Positions 1 through 12,790 of a stretch of 64,000 nt of DNA are shown piece by piece. Position 1 is the stretch's first letter; each line of letters opens with the position of its first letter. The translations under genes were made by a program, and so were the position numbers. The stretch comes from Nectonema munidae (lineage: Eukaryota > Nematomorpha > Nectonematoida > Nectonematidae): NCBI GenBank assembly GCA_030549495.1, contig JAUIRK010000045.1:1-64000 (forward strand). The letters are read 5' to 3'. Below the pieces are notes generated by a model, which was given only the letters and a program-made list of their open reading frames with translations, did not search any database and was not told the DNA's origin.

Positions 1-600
1 ATCTGAAAATGAAGCTCAAATATATAAAAAAAAATAAATAATATTTGCCTTCAAATATTTTCTATATTCAAATATATTCACCAGTCATTACGAGGAATAT
101 TTGCGAAATTTGGTTTCATAGACACAGATCCTTTCCTAGTTGTGTCGAACTTCAAGGGACGATATAAAAATTTCGATTCAAACTAAATTCGAGACAAATA
201 AAGTCAAATAAAGTTTTTTATATTAATGTTACTTTCAAATTTTGAAATAAATAATATGCAAAAATTTTAGAAGTAAAGTTTAGTTAATTAGAAATGTAGA
301 AAAATAAATGTAATGAGAATTTTTACTTGAAAAATTTTTATGACGTTTTGCTTTAGGTTTTTCTTTTTACATTTGCAATAAAATTTTGTAATTTAGCTAC
401 ATAATTGAACAGATCAGAAGAATTTTAAGCATTTGAAAAATAGTCTTAAATCAGAGCACAGAGATAATGCAGGAGAAGGATTTGGTGCTTGTTTGACATC
501 TTTCATTTTTTCTGTTTAAATAAAATACTTGAAAAATCATGAACCCACCGGCGTCTCCATTGCATTATTTATATTTATTCATAACTCCTTTTTGAAAAAG

Positions 601-888
601 TTAATCATTGAATAAATAAAAGACCCCTTTACAGGTCCAATACTCCTTATGCAGGATCTTTAATTGTGCAGTTCCTGGATGCAATGACGGGTGTAGTTCA
701 TTTAAAATGTTTGGCGTGATAAATACATCGTTTGAATTATAACAAATTTTGACAAGACCTGAACAGAAATGGCAATGAACCGTACAATCAAAGAAAAAAT
801 CATATTTATTTAAAGACATTACACTCCATATATTTATAAGAAGTAATTTATGTTCTAAAATATTTCTCTGATTTAACCGTTTTACCAA
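601..888 (-). mobile_element. Gypsy-like integrase zinc-binding fragment (fossil), arm 1 copy
   Basis: A 95-codon frame whose C-terminal half matches the N-terminal zinc-binding part of Gypsy-type (Metaviridae) integrases: a VFITP-type strand, then LHPSLHPGT and KEYWTC, the family's H..H..HPG...YWW block. Only this small part is recognisable; no LTRs, protease, RT or gag were seen. It is a degraded fossil carried inside the inverted-repeat arm, so it predates the duplication. A chance frame is the alternative. Confidence 0.4.
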
Positions 889-1399
889 AAATAGGTCTCG
901 AGTGACCGACGAAGTAAAATCATTTCAGGTGTTATAAATTATTCTTCACGCAATCTAAAAAATGAAAAAAGTTCTAAATTATAGATATTTTTTTCCTTTT
1001 TGCATTTTTTTGTGTCAGGTTTGAATGTGCATATACATACGTAAAACACGTATTCTTATTTTTTAGGTGTTGGTATTGCAACTAAGTTAGGAGATTTTCC
1101 AAATTTTTAGAAGATAGCGATGTCATTCTCATTAATCCAATTCAGGATCACAAGATCAAGGAACTACGCATTTTGACCACAGGGGATACACCTAAAAATA
1201 TTCGAAAAATAGCTTAAATAAAAAAAAGTTTACCCTCTTTTAAAAAAATTATTTATGCATAACACTTTATTTTTAATTAAAAATATAATTAATGAGATTA
1301 TTGGTTCTAATCTTTTAGCGCAGATAAAGCGGAAGGATTTAAAGTTCTTAAAAAGACGTTGTTAGAGATAACATAGTTTCTGCGGAATATATTTCTCAC

Positions 1400-2031
1400 G
1401 AGTTGTGTAACCCAAATATTTTTACCTCATGACAGATATATTAACCCACAAATAGAAAAGGAGCAAATTATAAAAACTCCACATGTATATCTAAGATATA
1501 TAGAACATGATAGACCTAAAGTCACTACGGGATTAAGGTGTATCGTTGTTTAACATTTTAATTGTTCCCGAAGGCACGGGAATAGTGAATGATAAACTTT
1601 TTATATCTTAGGAACTTTGTGAATGTGCTTAAACAAGTGGTGTTACAAATATTTGGAACTGTAAAGCAAAACGCAACCTTTATGTCTTATATTTTATCTA
1701 GCCTGAACATTTGAGAGGTTTGAAATTGAAAGTGTGTGAAAGCTAGTTCATCTATCTTGCAGCTTACATTCCTAGAAAACATGCCCACAAAAATTTCAAG
1801 GTTGTATACAATTTGTCTAGTCAACATTTGAATGAAATAAAATGTGCTGGTCCGTATGATAAACCCGAAACAATTGTTTTCTACAATAAATACACAAGTT
1901 GGCTGGACACAGCCAATAAAATGCATCTGAAAATGAACGTAGTATTTTTCCAAGCAAAAAAGAGGTGGGGGAAGCACTTTATTAGGCATCTCTTTCATTG
2001 GTCTTCATTGTACATTTGTTCTATGTTTTGA
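1400..2031 (+). pseudogene. piggyBac-type transposase relic, arm 1
   Basis: Two blocks of piggyBac transposase (DDE_Tnp_1_7) similarity. Around 1550-1640 the segment matches the stretch before the third catalytic Asp region; it is clearer in arm 2, where KGTGIMVDKLF resembles the family's GTGRNIT-DN-F. From about 1762 to 2031 an open frame reads IPRKHAH, then DKPETIVFYNKYTSWLD, then KKRWGKHFIRHLF. These fit the family's P-I--YN----VD--D block and RRW block near the C-terminus. The relic lacks about 100 bp that arm 2 keeps near 1548, and its frame is interrupted upstream. No terminal repeats with TTAA were found. Confidence 0.55.
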
Positions 2032-2039
2032 TTATATTT

Positions 2040-3960
2040 TATATACATATACCCTACAATAAATGTTTGCATTTTCTGTTTATTCTTTCATAAAAAATCG
2101 CAATGCTTCGAAATAAACCATATTCTTATTTTACTTTTACATTTTAATTTCACATTTTAGGTAAAAGTTTGAAATCTGTTAGAGATATGTAGCAAAATAC
2201 AATGGATTGACTGCTCTGAGACATCCAACGCAGAAGTATAATTTTTTAATGTTTGATCCATTTTTTACATTTTTCGATAAAAATTGGTGAAATTTTCTGT
2301 TAAGAGAATTTTATAAAGTTGGTAAAGAGTATATATAACCTGTTTGACTTATACAAATATTTTTTTCCAATTAAGATTAGAAAATTTTTTGCAATGATGT
2401 TTATTTATACATACTGTGTACATATAAAACTGTCAATTTGTAATTAGTCTAAATTTCACTTCAAAAATTTTGTTTCTTCATAATTATAATAAATTGTTTT
2501 TTCTAGTAATATAATTGGTTACTTTTTATCATGGAAAATTAAAAGGTAGATGTTCTAAGTTTGAGATTATATTTCCTACATAAGAATTCCACGAATTTTG
2601 TAAAAGCAAAAGATAATATTTCTGAAATTTTTAGAAAGGGACTCATTCACTTGAAATGGCATAACGTATTTTTTATAGGTTTTTTTTATTTTTCATTCGT
2701 TATAAAAATAAATAATCCCTCATAAGAATTTCATTATTTTTACTAAACTTAAATGTAAAATACCCTTTCACATACAGGTAAATTAATTAGAAATGGAAAT
2801 TATTTTAGACTTAAAGTCAATTTTTTATTTTATTTCAATAAACTTAAAAATTTTTATATTCTTCTATAGATGGCCTAAATATTTTTGAAATTTGATGGGA
2901 AAATCAGTCTTCAAAATGTTCTAAATATTTCAAATTTATTAATTCTAGCAACTCAAACTGATTCTGAATTATTTTTAATGAAACTCAGAAAAAAATTTTA
3001 ACTCTTTTTTCTATTTAATTATTATTAGACGACTAGCTTGTTAAATTTAACAACAAATATAATAAATACCAACTTAGAATAAGAGATTTTATCATGATAT
3101 AATGGATCGAAAAGTCATGAATAAAATGAAGGGTTTATGTAGATTCAAGTCAAAAAAAGGTGAATTGAAAGAGATTGTTGTGAATTTAACTAAAAAGTCA
3201 ACCTCAAAATCATTAGGTTTTAAAGTAAAGTGTTTTACAAAAAAGTGTGTAAAAAATAAAAAAGTTTTAGCAATTTTCAAAACTTTAAAATTTACCGCAA
3301 TTGTGGATTTGCATGGAGAAGATACGTTACTGCGTCTTAGATCTAAAATGAAATCTGCTTTATTTCAAATCTGATTTTATATCGAATTATAAAATAACAT
3401 CGTATAATAGAAAGATAGTACACTTGATATAAATTGTAAAACGTCCCATTTGTTCTCCTTTGTAAAGTGACAGGTAAATTCACGCAGTTAGCACATCCAC
3501 ATATTATTTTACCATTTTCATTATTTTCAGTTTTTTTATAGCTATTAACTTAACCTTGAAAATCTCCATGTGCACGTTTAAGCTCGCGTGTGTGCCTATG
3601 AAATATAGTCCAACAACAGTTTTGAAAGATCAACTCTAAAAATAGTTTTGTTAAATCATTTATAGACAAAAAATAAAGCTATAAAATGGAAAGTGAAATA
3701 CATTAAAGTGGAAATATATGAAAATGGTAAAACATATTTGTCGAGCAACTTTTACCATGAAGGAATTTATTGACGATGAATTTACTCTGAGACCTTTTAG
3801 TTGGTACTGCATTAAAAGGGGAAATTCCCTCACTACAATAATGAAGATGTTAACACAAACATTAGTGCTAGACAAAATTTCTCGGCTCAAGTGCTTTTTT
3901 TTGCATTTATTATAGTTTAAATTAATGTAGATATGGAAGATTGTAGATTATAATTTCCAC
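2040..3960. other. A+T-rich stretch of arm 1, no recognised gene
   Basis: 2040-3100 lies inside the block absent from arm 2 and shows only short A+T-rich frames. The frame at 3102-3374 (Lys-rich, ending in DLHGEDTLLRLRSKMKS) is shared in part with 34485-34679 of arm 2 and is not recognised. The frame at 3718-3915 is mirrored near 34020-34160. No motif supports a function for any of them. Confidence 0.4.
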
Positions 3961-3973
3961 AATCTCAGTTTCT

Positions 3974-4460
3974 TTGAACACCTATAATAATTTTTATATC
4001 AAAAAAATATACAGCAGACCACCCAATGTTTCTTCCGGCATTACAATGTTTCTTGAAGAATTTGATGAGTTTTTGAATAATTATAAATTTGATCTTAAAA
4101 AGAGTTTGTGTCTTGGCGATATCAATCTTGGCTTATTTAAAATTGAAAAGAATTCGTACATTGAATCAGTTTTAAATATTTAGATAGATAGTTTTAAATA
4201 TTTAGCTTTGCCAACCATTCAAACCTTTAGTTTCTAAGTTTACAAGTCTTAGGTGTAAAGCGCTACGTGATAATGCCTTTGTTCCTTTAGATTTTGCAAT
4301 ATCTGAACACCTACCGATTTAGTTTCTTTCAAAGTTGAATTAAGTAATGATAGATATCTTCATAAAAAAGTTTTTAATAAAAATCATTTTATCAAATCTA
4401 TTTCTTCTTTCAATTGTCTTTATTTTAATGTGACTCTTTTGGTGTAATACACGTGATAAA
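3974..4460 (+). mobile_element. LINE endonuclease fragment, arm 1
   Basis: The frame reads YSRPPNVSS, then FLEEFDEFLNN, then KKSLCLGDINLGL. This is the apurinic-type endonuclease signature of CR1/Jockey-group LINEs (YRPP ... F...F..FL ... LGDFN-D). Shortly downstream, near 4275-4320, the other frame gives SEHLPI, matching the conserved SDHLPI endonuclease end. The LGDFN Phe is Ile and the SDH Asp is Glu here, and the frame is broken, so this is inactive. No RT domain follows directly. Confidence 0.6.
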
Positions 4461-4776
4461 TCAGGGTGATTCTTTTAGAATTTAAAACATGCAGATGAAT
4501 ACACAGTAATTTAACTTTTCTTTACCCCATTGAAGCATTCTTGGTAAAAATGTAAATTATTTTGTGGATAAGTGTTTCTAATTTGTTGATAAACTTTTTT
4601 CAGATCAGGTAATTGACTTAATTCAACGCGATAATGAGTGGAAATGAAATTCATATGTAAGAGCATCACCATAGACTATATCTTTTCTTTAAAATGTCTT
4701 TTTTAAGTAAATGCTTTGTAACACTTTGACTTTAAATACGTTCATGTATAAACGCTAAATCAAACTTGTCGATATA

Positions 4777-4986
4777 GTGGTTTTATTTGCATTTTTTATT
4801 GTCAGTGTTCTATTCAAGGGAAGAAAAATGCTGCATAATTGGACAAATGGAAAATCGAACCGGGACTACTGCATAAAACATCCTGCTTACAACATGAAAT
4901 CAAATATTTATTTAAAAAGTTTTGAAAAAGCTTACATTTTTCAAGATAATTTTTTATTGCACGCTTCTTATTTTCTACAAAAATAA
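4777..4986 (+). other. Unrecognised frame with a hydrophobic segment, arm 1
   Basis: A 69-codon frame: a strongly hydrophobic stretch VVLFAFFIVSVLF followed by a basic turn (KGRKM) and a polar tail of about 50 residues. This could be a terminal exon with a membrane helix and short cytoplasmic tail. The mirrored frame at 32465-32668 differs at several residues and ends earlier. In a region this A+T-rich a hydrophobic frame can arise by chance, and no family is recognised. Confidence 0.15.
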
Positions 4987-5891
4987 ATCGAATATATAAA
5001 GCAGTATCAAAAGTATACCAATCAACGTCCCTACATTTTTAAGTCCTAGCAGGCGATAACAGTTTGAATTTTATCGGGTCCACTTCTACCCTCCTTTTTT
5101 ATTTCTTTGACATTTTGTTATTTTTTTAGAAAATATCTTGATCTTCTTTATTTCGGTATTTTTATTTGAACTAAATAAATACTGTTTTTTCATCTCATTT
5201 TCTGTTCTACCTTTAATTCTATTCTCAATGATCAGATAAGATAAAAGAAATCAATTTAATTATTTTGACTGATAGATTCTATTCATATTCACTATTTACT
5301 AAGATTAAATTATGAAATTTTAATTAAAAAAAAATCAATGAAACTTTATCTTTTTTATCTATTAGAATAAAAAACTTTATATATGTTGGAAGCTATATTT
5401 TAAATTGGATTGCTATATATATTTAATTTTTTTAGCAAAATCAGTGCATACACGTCTCTTGTCATTTTTTCTACACGTACCCATGAGTCGAATTGGCATG
5501 GGTAAATGGACCTTAAGGGTACCCATGCATTCCTCTAATAAAAACTAAATGCTATATAAAGAAAAATTAAGCTAAAGGCTTCAGAGTAATTGAAGTGTTC
5601 ACAAGTTAAATGAAATTGAAACGATCAAGTCTAAAAATATTTTTTAAGTGTCATATTTAAAAATGCAGTTTTAACTCAACCTTTCAAAGAACCAAAATGT
5701 GTGTTCACTATAATGTCTTGTTAGATGCACGATAGAGATACAGCTGAATTTTAAGGTAGCATTTGCTCAAAGTATTTTGAAGGAAGCAAACTTTCCTTGA
5801 AAAGGTAACGGAAAAGTGTAAATAAGCACAAATGTTAATAAAGTGCATCGAAAGAAGGAAACACTCCAGAATATGTTAAATAAGCACTTAC

Positions 5892-6041
5892 TTATTTTTG
5901 ACGTTTTTACTCTTAAAACAGATGAATTCATAATACTTCCACCTGAATTATACGTTACTAAAGATATGAAGTATTCTGTCCTTCTTTCCAAGTTCATTAG
6001 TGTGAAGCTTGTTTCATTCATCGGTACAACTTCCTCTCTTT
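5892..6041 (-). pseudogene. FN3 half-domain exon, arm 1 copy
   Basis: A 150-nt exon on the minus strand with acceptor TTTATTTCGTCAATAG and donor GTAAGT; it begins and ends in phase 1. It encodes about 50 residues: SFTLMNLERRTEYFISL, then YNSGG, then SSVLRVKT. This is the second half of a fibronectin type III domain, with the conserved Leu of the E strand, Tyr of the F strand and N..G turn. Compared with arm 2 there are six base differences, all of which change the residue. No first-half exon was found beside it, so it is an orphan exon, probably a duplicated gene fragment. Confidence 0.6.
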
Positions 6042-6241
6042 CTATTGACGAAATAAAATGATAAAAATTACAATGGATGATAATTTTTATTTTAAATATA
6101 ATTTCATTGAGTATAAAGTGTCCACGATTACTTTTATAAATTTTATCAAGTTTTTATTTCTTCATTTGGTACTTTAAAATAACAATGCTGACTTCGATTT
6201 AATAATTTGTCTTCTTTTTGCTTACGAAAGAATGGAAAGTG

Positions 6242-8690
6242 ATTAAGAAGAAGAGGAAGAAGAAGAAGAAGAAATTTATTAATGATATTTCATAGATCTA
6301 TAAAAAAACAAGAAGAAAATATTGAAAAGTGTGCATGCAAAAATGAAACATTCGTTTACAGGGTGATATTTTTGAAAAGGCCAGAAAGCTGCTGAAATGA
6401 AAAAAACAGTTATGGTATGATGTAAAAAAGAAGCTTCTCTTTTTAGAAACATTGGAATCAAACTTTAAAAAAATATATTAATATAGTAGTAAATTACTAA
6501 AAGATAAGATCTAAAAAAAGGAGTAATAGGATGTAGAGTTGTATAAAAGTATGAAAAAATGTATAGAATGTATAAACTAATAAGAGGAATATAGGTAGAG
6601 CTATAATTTTCATTGAGAGAACATGTATAATTAACAAATTAACATTCAGATAAAATTAAAATAGAAGAAAACATTAGAGTAATTTAAATCTGTTGTAGAA
6701 GGAAATTTTGAAGGAAAATTAGTTACGGAGATTATAACTATAATTCAGAGAATGAAAAGCTTTGATATTATCAAAAGTTTCAGGCAATTGGGAATGGAAG
6801 AGTCTGTTCAAAAACATTGCTATATTATATTTATATAAGTCATTAACTTTCAAAATCTTCGAAAGATAGAACAGGTTTTTAGTATGAGAAATATAGTTAG
6901 TACCATGTATAAGTCTTAAAGCCTTTTTCTCTATCGAAAGATTAAAGTGCCCCCAAATTAATATGTACCAGGTAAAAACGAATTATACAATAGTTATTTG
7001 ATTCAAGAGGAGAAAGTTTTTTAAAGCGCTTTAGGATGCCAATTGCTCGAGGAAGTTTATTGCTAACATAGGATATATGTTCGAAACAATTTAATTTTTT
7101 ATCAATTTATTATTCCTAACAATTGAAAGGAGTCAACTAACTCAAGTGTGAAATCATTTAACCTCAGTTTGGGAACACCATCCCTAGAGAAAAGCTTTGC
7201 GTTGTATTTTCCAATATTAATTTGCATTTGATTTTTCTCACAATTAAAAAACTCCTTCAAGTTCATGTAGATAAGAATCTTTATCATGGTTCTAAATAGT
7301 AGAGGAAAATGGAATATTTATCGTCAAGTCATCAGCAAAGCTGAAAAAATTTAAGTTCAAATTGGAATGATATAATTCCTTAATATAATGTAAGAAGAGA
7401 TGTCCAAGATTAGATCCTTATAGAATTCCTCATCTTGTAAAGTTAGTTTCGGATAAAGTGCTATCAATGCAAACTATTCGGAAGCGTGTTTTGAGACAAG
7501 ATTTCGTAAATGATTAAGATATTTTCTGAAAACCATATAATTTCATTTTATGTAGAAAAAGGTCATGAGAAAGAGTGATAAATACTTTTGCTAGATCTAT
7601 AAATATAGTGAGTACCCGATTACCAGAATGCAGATTGTCGACACTATGAGTTATAAGGAGAGAAAGCAAAGTTTGGATGCTGTGATATTTTCTGAAACCA
7701 AATTGGTATTTATAAAATACATTGTTGAAATGAAAAAAAAGTATAGATTCGATTAGAATGTAGTTTTTCGAATATTTTTGAAATTACAAGGATAATTGGT
7801 ATTGGACGATAATTATTATCTTTAAAGACGGGTAAACTTTGCTAATTTTGAATGAGTCGGGAAAAATAGAATGCTCGATACAGGAATTAATTCCAATCAA
7901 TAAATATTTTGCTATATAATCAATAATTAACTTGATATGATAAACATAAAATTCATAGATATCACAACATTTTTTCAGTTTTAAGTTATTTACAATAAGC
8001 AAAATATCATTTAAGGGAATTAAGTTTATTTTTTTCAAATAATAGGAAAAATTTTGTAAAAAATTAAAGAGAAAACCTTCGTAAAATCTAAGTAAGGGAA
8101 CTTTTTGAATGTTAAGTGTCAGAGTCCTTAGAGAAAGATTGAGGATACATCTCGATTAACTTCGAAAGACAAGATAGAAAAGTATATTCACCAGTATGGG
8201 ATTTTATTTTAGATTTTATTTAAGAATCAAATTGCATAGTGAACAGAAAAATAACATAAGTTACAGTATCATCATAAAAAACATCTGAGAAGTAAAGGTT
8301 GTTAGAGGATTTTAAAAGGAAATGAAGTTACATTCTCTTCCAGAAATTTCATCCAGAAAAAAATTGAGTAAAATATAAAAATATATATAGCAAAAAAATT
8401 AAAAGAAAATTTTTGGTGATGATATATTTATTTGTATAATGTTAAAGACTTTTTCTTAATAGGTAATTAAACGAATTTGTTAAAGGAGATATCCTGGAGA
8501 GAGCAAAGGGAGAGTAGTTGGGTGGTGTTCCGATAACGCTAATGAAGCAAAAAGGGAAATTCATAAGAAAAATTTCTTAACCATAATTATAGAAGGGTAG
8601 GTTTAAAATCGATCATGATTTCAAACAAAAAGTTGTGAACAGTGTGGACTCTAGATGCGCTAAAAGGAAAAAGCTTAGAAAAAGGCAAAT
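6242..8690 (-). mobile_element. Decayed LINE (RT and C-terminus), arm 1
   Basis: In reverse complement this ends in AATAAATT followed by a (TTC)n-like tail at 6242-6278, a LINE-type 3' end. Frames at 7102-7287 (NQMQINIGKYNAKLFSRDG, then VDSFQLLG) and further 3' (LRLIHGTNYISHTKNLF) match the thumb and C-terminal region of CR1/Jockey-group RTs. The frame at 7784-8038 (SIFPDSFKISKVYPSLK) matches the start of the RT domain. Many stops and frameshifts break it. Sequence at 8412-8690 may be further LINE sequence kept only in arm 1. Confidence 0.7.
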
Positions 8691-8696
8691 ATTAAA

Positions 8697-11600
8697 TAAT
8701 TATATATTAGAAGCTTGCAAAGGTATTTGTATTTAATTAAGGTTTTTAAATGGCAAATTTGTTAACATCTGCTTATTGTAACTTCACAAAATTTAGAACA
8801 TGTGGCTCAAATATGTTAAACTAAATTGTGTTAAAATTTTAAGATATTTCTGTGAACATTTCTTATAGCGCTTGATCGGTAAAACCACATTTAAGGTATA
8901 TATATATATATGTGTATGACCTTTTAAAAAAGTATGAATGTTATATTTTTATGCAGTATTAGAAGTATAGGTTAATTTTTAACCCCTTTTGTTTTCTGCA
9001 TTAAGAATAACATTTCAATCCACAATTAATTTTTTTTTATAGATATAATTTTGATATTCATAAAAAAATAATGTTTTTAAAAAGTTTATGATTTAAATAT
9101 TATTTTTATCTGGAATTTATTAGATTTTTTTGGTTATTTTTCACATCAAATTTGTTAAAAATAAAATAGACCAGATGTTCTCAAATTCTAGATTGTCTAG
9201 AGCCCTTGGTAAAATCGAGCATTATTTGCGAAGCCCTTGTGATAAATTTATTAAAAATTAAGAGGACAATAAAATTAATCTGTAGCAATTTAGGATTTTG
9301 AGAAATTAAAATTGTCATTTATTATTTGGTTTGTATGCATCCGCTGTTTTGCACTCATAAGTGTTTCAAAACCAGATTCAATTGAAGTAACTTGCAAGAT
9401 CATGTGATCTGCATTTAGTCAATTTCTGTATTTAGTTTTCATTGCTGCATACAATGTAAATGTTTTCCCGCAGAGATATGTCGTTGAAAATTTTACTAAA
9501 ACTTTCAAAGCTTGAATCCAAAACTTTGTGATTCAGTTTATTTAAATTTTCTTTTCAAATCAGAGCTTGCTGAAATATCAATCAGCTGTTCTTTTCTTTT
9601 ATATACGAAGATTGCATATTCAAGGAATCTTGAAATGGATTAGGAATTCAAAAAAAGTTATCCGTGTGTGAAACAAAGTTCTGTTCAATTAATTCAGCTA
9701 AAGCAGTTAAATGTTAAGAGATAGAAACTTTTATATTCTTTCTCACAACAAGTTGGTTGGAAAGAAGATATTCGCACAAATTTCCAAAGCTTTCATATTT
9801 TCCATCAAGAATGCATTCTTTTCACAGAACTATTTTTCCTTGAAGTTCAAAGATCTTCACCTGATCTTGAAAATAAGTAATTTCGTTGCCTTGCAATGAA
9901 GAATCTGTTTCATTTAAAGGGGGCAAAAATATTTGACATCTATACCACTTTTTGAATAAAATCTTTATCCTTTAATTCAAAAGCTAATTTATGATTATGA
10001 GTAGATAAAATATTGCCAAGCCTTTCCTTCTTGAAATCCAACGAACTTCAGTATGTAACAATAACGCTTTATGAGTCCTTCTCAAAAATATCATAATAAA
10101 ATGAAAATTGTGATTTAAGTGCACGAGCTTTAAAAACGTTGATAATTTTTGACATACGATCTAACACATCTTTTAAATCAACAGGCATTTGTTTAATTGA
10201 AAGAGCATTTCGGTTAAAGAAGCAGTTAATGGTAACAATTTCTTAGTTCTTATTCTTTATTTGAGCCACAACTCTTGGATATTTCCCCACCATTGTTCTA
10301 TTTTCCCATCATGCTCTAAAAAAATGAAAGTAATAAAAATATATCTTCACCTTTGGCATGTGCTATTAAAAGTTTACAAAAAAAACGAGTTTTCTTCGGT
10401 TTTACAAGTGTAGGCGTAACGAACAAATACAAGTAATATATGGCTAAGCCCGCCACGTCTGTAGATTCGTCCATCTGAAGTGAAAATACTGGACTTTGTT
10501 TTACTTTTTTAATGACTTCTTTTGACAATATTCAGACATGTCACTAATACACCTACAAACTGTAATATTTGAAAGAGGCGCAGATTCTGTGTTGCGAACA
10601 AAATATTTACCAATCATACTATCAACTAAATCTTCTGCATACGTGTTTTATCAACTTTTTAGCTTCTATGTGACTTGTGAGTCTGGCTTTGTTCTGCTAT
10701 CCCAAACTAACTTTATAAAGAGCAATAAGAGCCTTTTCATAATCTTCACTCATTTAAAAACTTTTCTTCTTTATTTTAGTTTTTGGTTTTATGCTTGAAA
10801 TAATTAATATCTTTGTTTCTAAGTTGAGAGTGTTTGAGCTTTGCTAGGAAGAGACTGCCATTTTAAAGAAGAGTGCCTCATTCTACACAAAGTCCATTCT
10901 TTCTCATTACCAATCCAGGTGAAGTCAAAATCCAAATAATTTTCATCATATTTCTCTTCCTAGAAACTTCCACTGCTTTTTTACTTTCAAGTTTCGATGA
11001 CGAAACAATGTGATTAAAAATGTGCTTTGTGAAAAAATTATAGAAAGTAAAAATATAGAAGAATTTAAAATTGGCCTTGCCTCCCTACATAAGCAAAAAA
11101 TCACTTTTAATGGAAAAAAATTTACTTTAGAATTTTTACAATTTTTGTTTTTCGTTTTCAAAATTTTATGTTTTCTTACTCTTATGCGCAAAATTATAAC
11201 GTAATGCTTTTTTTGGTTATGTAGGGAGGCAATGCGATTTTTCATTCTTCCATTTCAATTTTCTATAATTCTTTCCTGTTGTGTGTTTAACTCGTCATAT
11301 TTGATATAAAAATATAAAAGAAAAAAATTTAAAAAAATTTCACAAAAAAATGATATTTAAAATGTAAAGGTTTTGAAATTTTATCATTTTTTATGAATAT
11401 CAGAATTATGTCTACTTTATTTTAAGGTAAAAGATAAGTGCTGCTTGAGTGACATAACAATATATGACTCCTTCATTTTTATCTCATTATTATACATTAT
11501 ACTAAGTCTGAATCAATGGAAACTAATGTTTTTTTATTTATTATTTTTAAAAAGTACATAAATATATTGAAATTTGGCATTTTAAAAAAATGAGCTGTTT

Positions 11601-11965
11601 ACGGTGAAAATTTTCTAATAATGACAGATGCCTGCTTTCTTTTATATCATAGCATTCTGAAAGTATCAACAATCAAAAAGGGACTAGAAATTAACCTCTT
11701 TTTATTTTAACTGCATAAAAAAAACAATGATCCACATAATGCCTCCAAACATATATATAAACACATATATACCCTAAATGTGGCTTTTTCCATCAGGTGA
11801 TATAAGAAATATTATTTGAAATGTCTTGAAATTTTAACAGAATGTTGTTGCACGCATATATAAGGAACATATGCTAAATTTTGTGAAATTTAAATAACCA
11901 GAAGTTAATTTATTTGTCAATTAAAATCTTACAATTAAATATAAGTATCCTGGCAAAATTCAGAG
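8697..11965 (-). mobile_element. SCAND3/ZBED-like hAT element with about 300-bp terminal inverted repeats
   Basis: Left (8697-9000) and right (11690-11965) ends match in reverse complement over about 280 bases, for example around AAAGCCACATTTAGGGTATA versus AAACCACATTTAAGGTATA. Between them a decayed minus-strand transposase runs from about 10930 to 9300. The N-terminus gives YLDFDFTWIGN; 10316-10528 gives SPVFSLQMDESTDVAGLA, with the Asp of the hAT DEST motif; near 9360 are KTKYRN and SAKQRMHTNQ. These are landmarks of the SCAND3/ZBED5-type hAT family. Stops and shifts disable it. The exact tips and target duplication could not be fixed. Confidence 0.7.
11080..11232. repeat. Small inverted-repeat element inside the hAT
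   Basis: TTGCCTCCCTACATAA at about 11080-11095 is repeated inverted as TTATGTAGGGAGGCAA at about 11217-11232, enclosing about 120 A+T-rich bases. The arms extend a few more bases with an A/T run. This has the form of a short non-autonomous (MITE-like) insertion; no target duplication is clear. Confidence 0.5.
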
Positions 11966-12162
11966 CCATATATAATGTCCCCGGAGCTTTACCAAGCTCC
12001 TAATATATATCGATACATTGGCAAAGCTTCGGAGGCATATTATATGCTGAATAAGCATGAGCCTACTATATATATAATTTTGTGAAAAATTTTGAGCGCT
12101 TATAACTTTTTTTCGATAAAATGTAAATCGATCAAACATTGCTTAGCTGTTAAGATGTAAAA

Positions 12163-12790
12163 ATGCAGCGTTATACAATTAAAGAATCAAAGTTTCAAAG
12201 ATTAAACTTTGAATGTCTACGCCATATACTCGCAATGTTTTACAATTCGAACTCACTTATTTTTTCTTTCTACTCTTGCTGCTCTACCAAATTGAAAAAT
12301 TATCTAAAAAATACATGCACTTCAGAGTATGGGTCTTCTTGCTCCATATCTAACCGTTATACTTATATGAGATTTTGATTGGTTAAAAGCAGCAATTATA
12401 ACATGATTAATTTTCTGTATCTCTATATCATTATTTATATTTTTTATATTTAGGAATAATCTTCCACCAATGTATTGAAAATCTATATATTTTTTCATAA
12501 GTTTACTTGCATACACCTTAATGCTTTATTTCGGATGCACTGTATCAAATGAAACGCAATGTGCTTACTTTACTTGCTTTCATATCTTATACTCTTCAAT
12601 GTTTTTTTTTGTAAATATTTTTATATATGTAAGCTTGATCATCTCAACGGCCCTTCCGCCTTTTGATTATCTTTTACCATGTCCAACAACCTAATTCTAC
12701 ATTTTCTTGTTACCAACATCTATATTTTTCATTGATTAGTCTCTTCTATATCATTAATGCGAAATAAATTCTATTCTATTCTATTATATC
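12163..12790 (+). mobile_element. LINE 3'-terminal fragment
   Basis: It ends in GAAATAAATTCTATTCTATT, that is AATAAA plus a short tandem tail as in CR1/L2-group LINEs. Upstream, the frame from 12163 (LRHILAMFYNSNSLI, then TSEYGSSCSIS) resembles the C-terminal ORF2 region 'L..RR.L..FYKI..GL' that these LINEs share. It is 5'-truncated and occurs only in arm 1. Confidence 0.5.

Noticed and set aside
10946-11245. Overlapping frames on both strands as a small gene
   Set aside because: They span the small inverted-repeat element at 11080-11232 and are Lys/Asn/Ile-rich noise; no motif.
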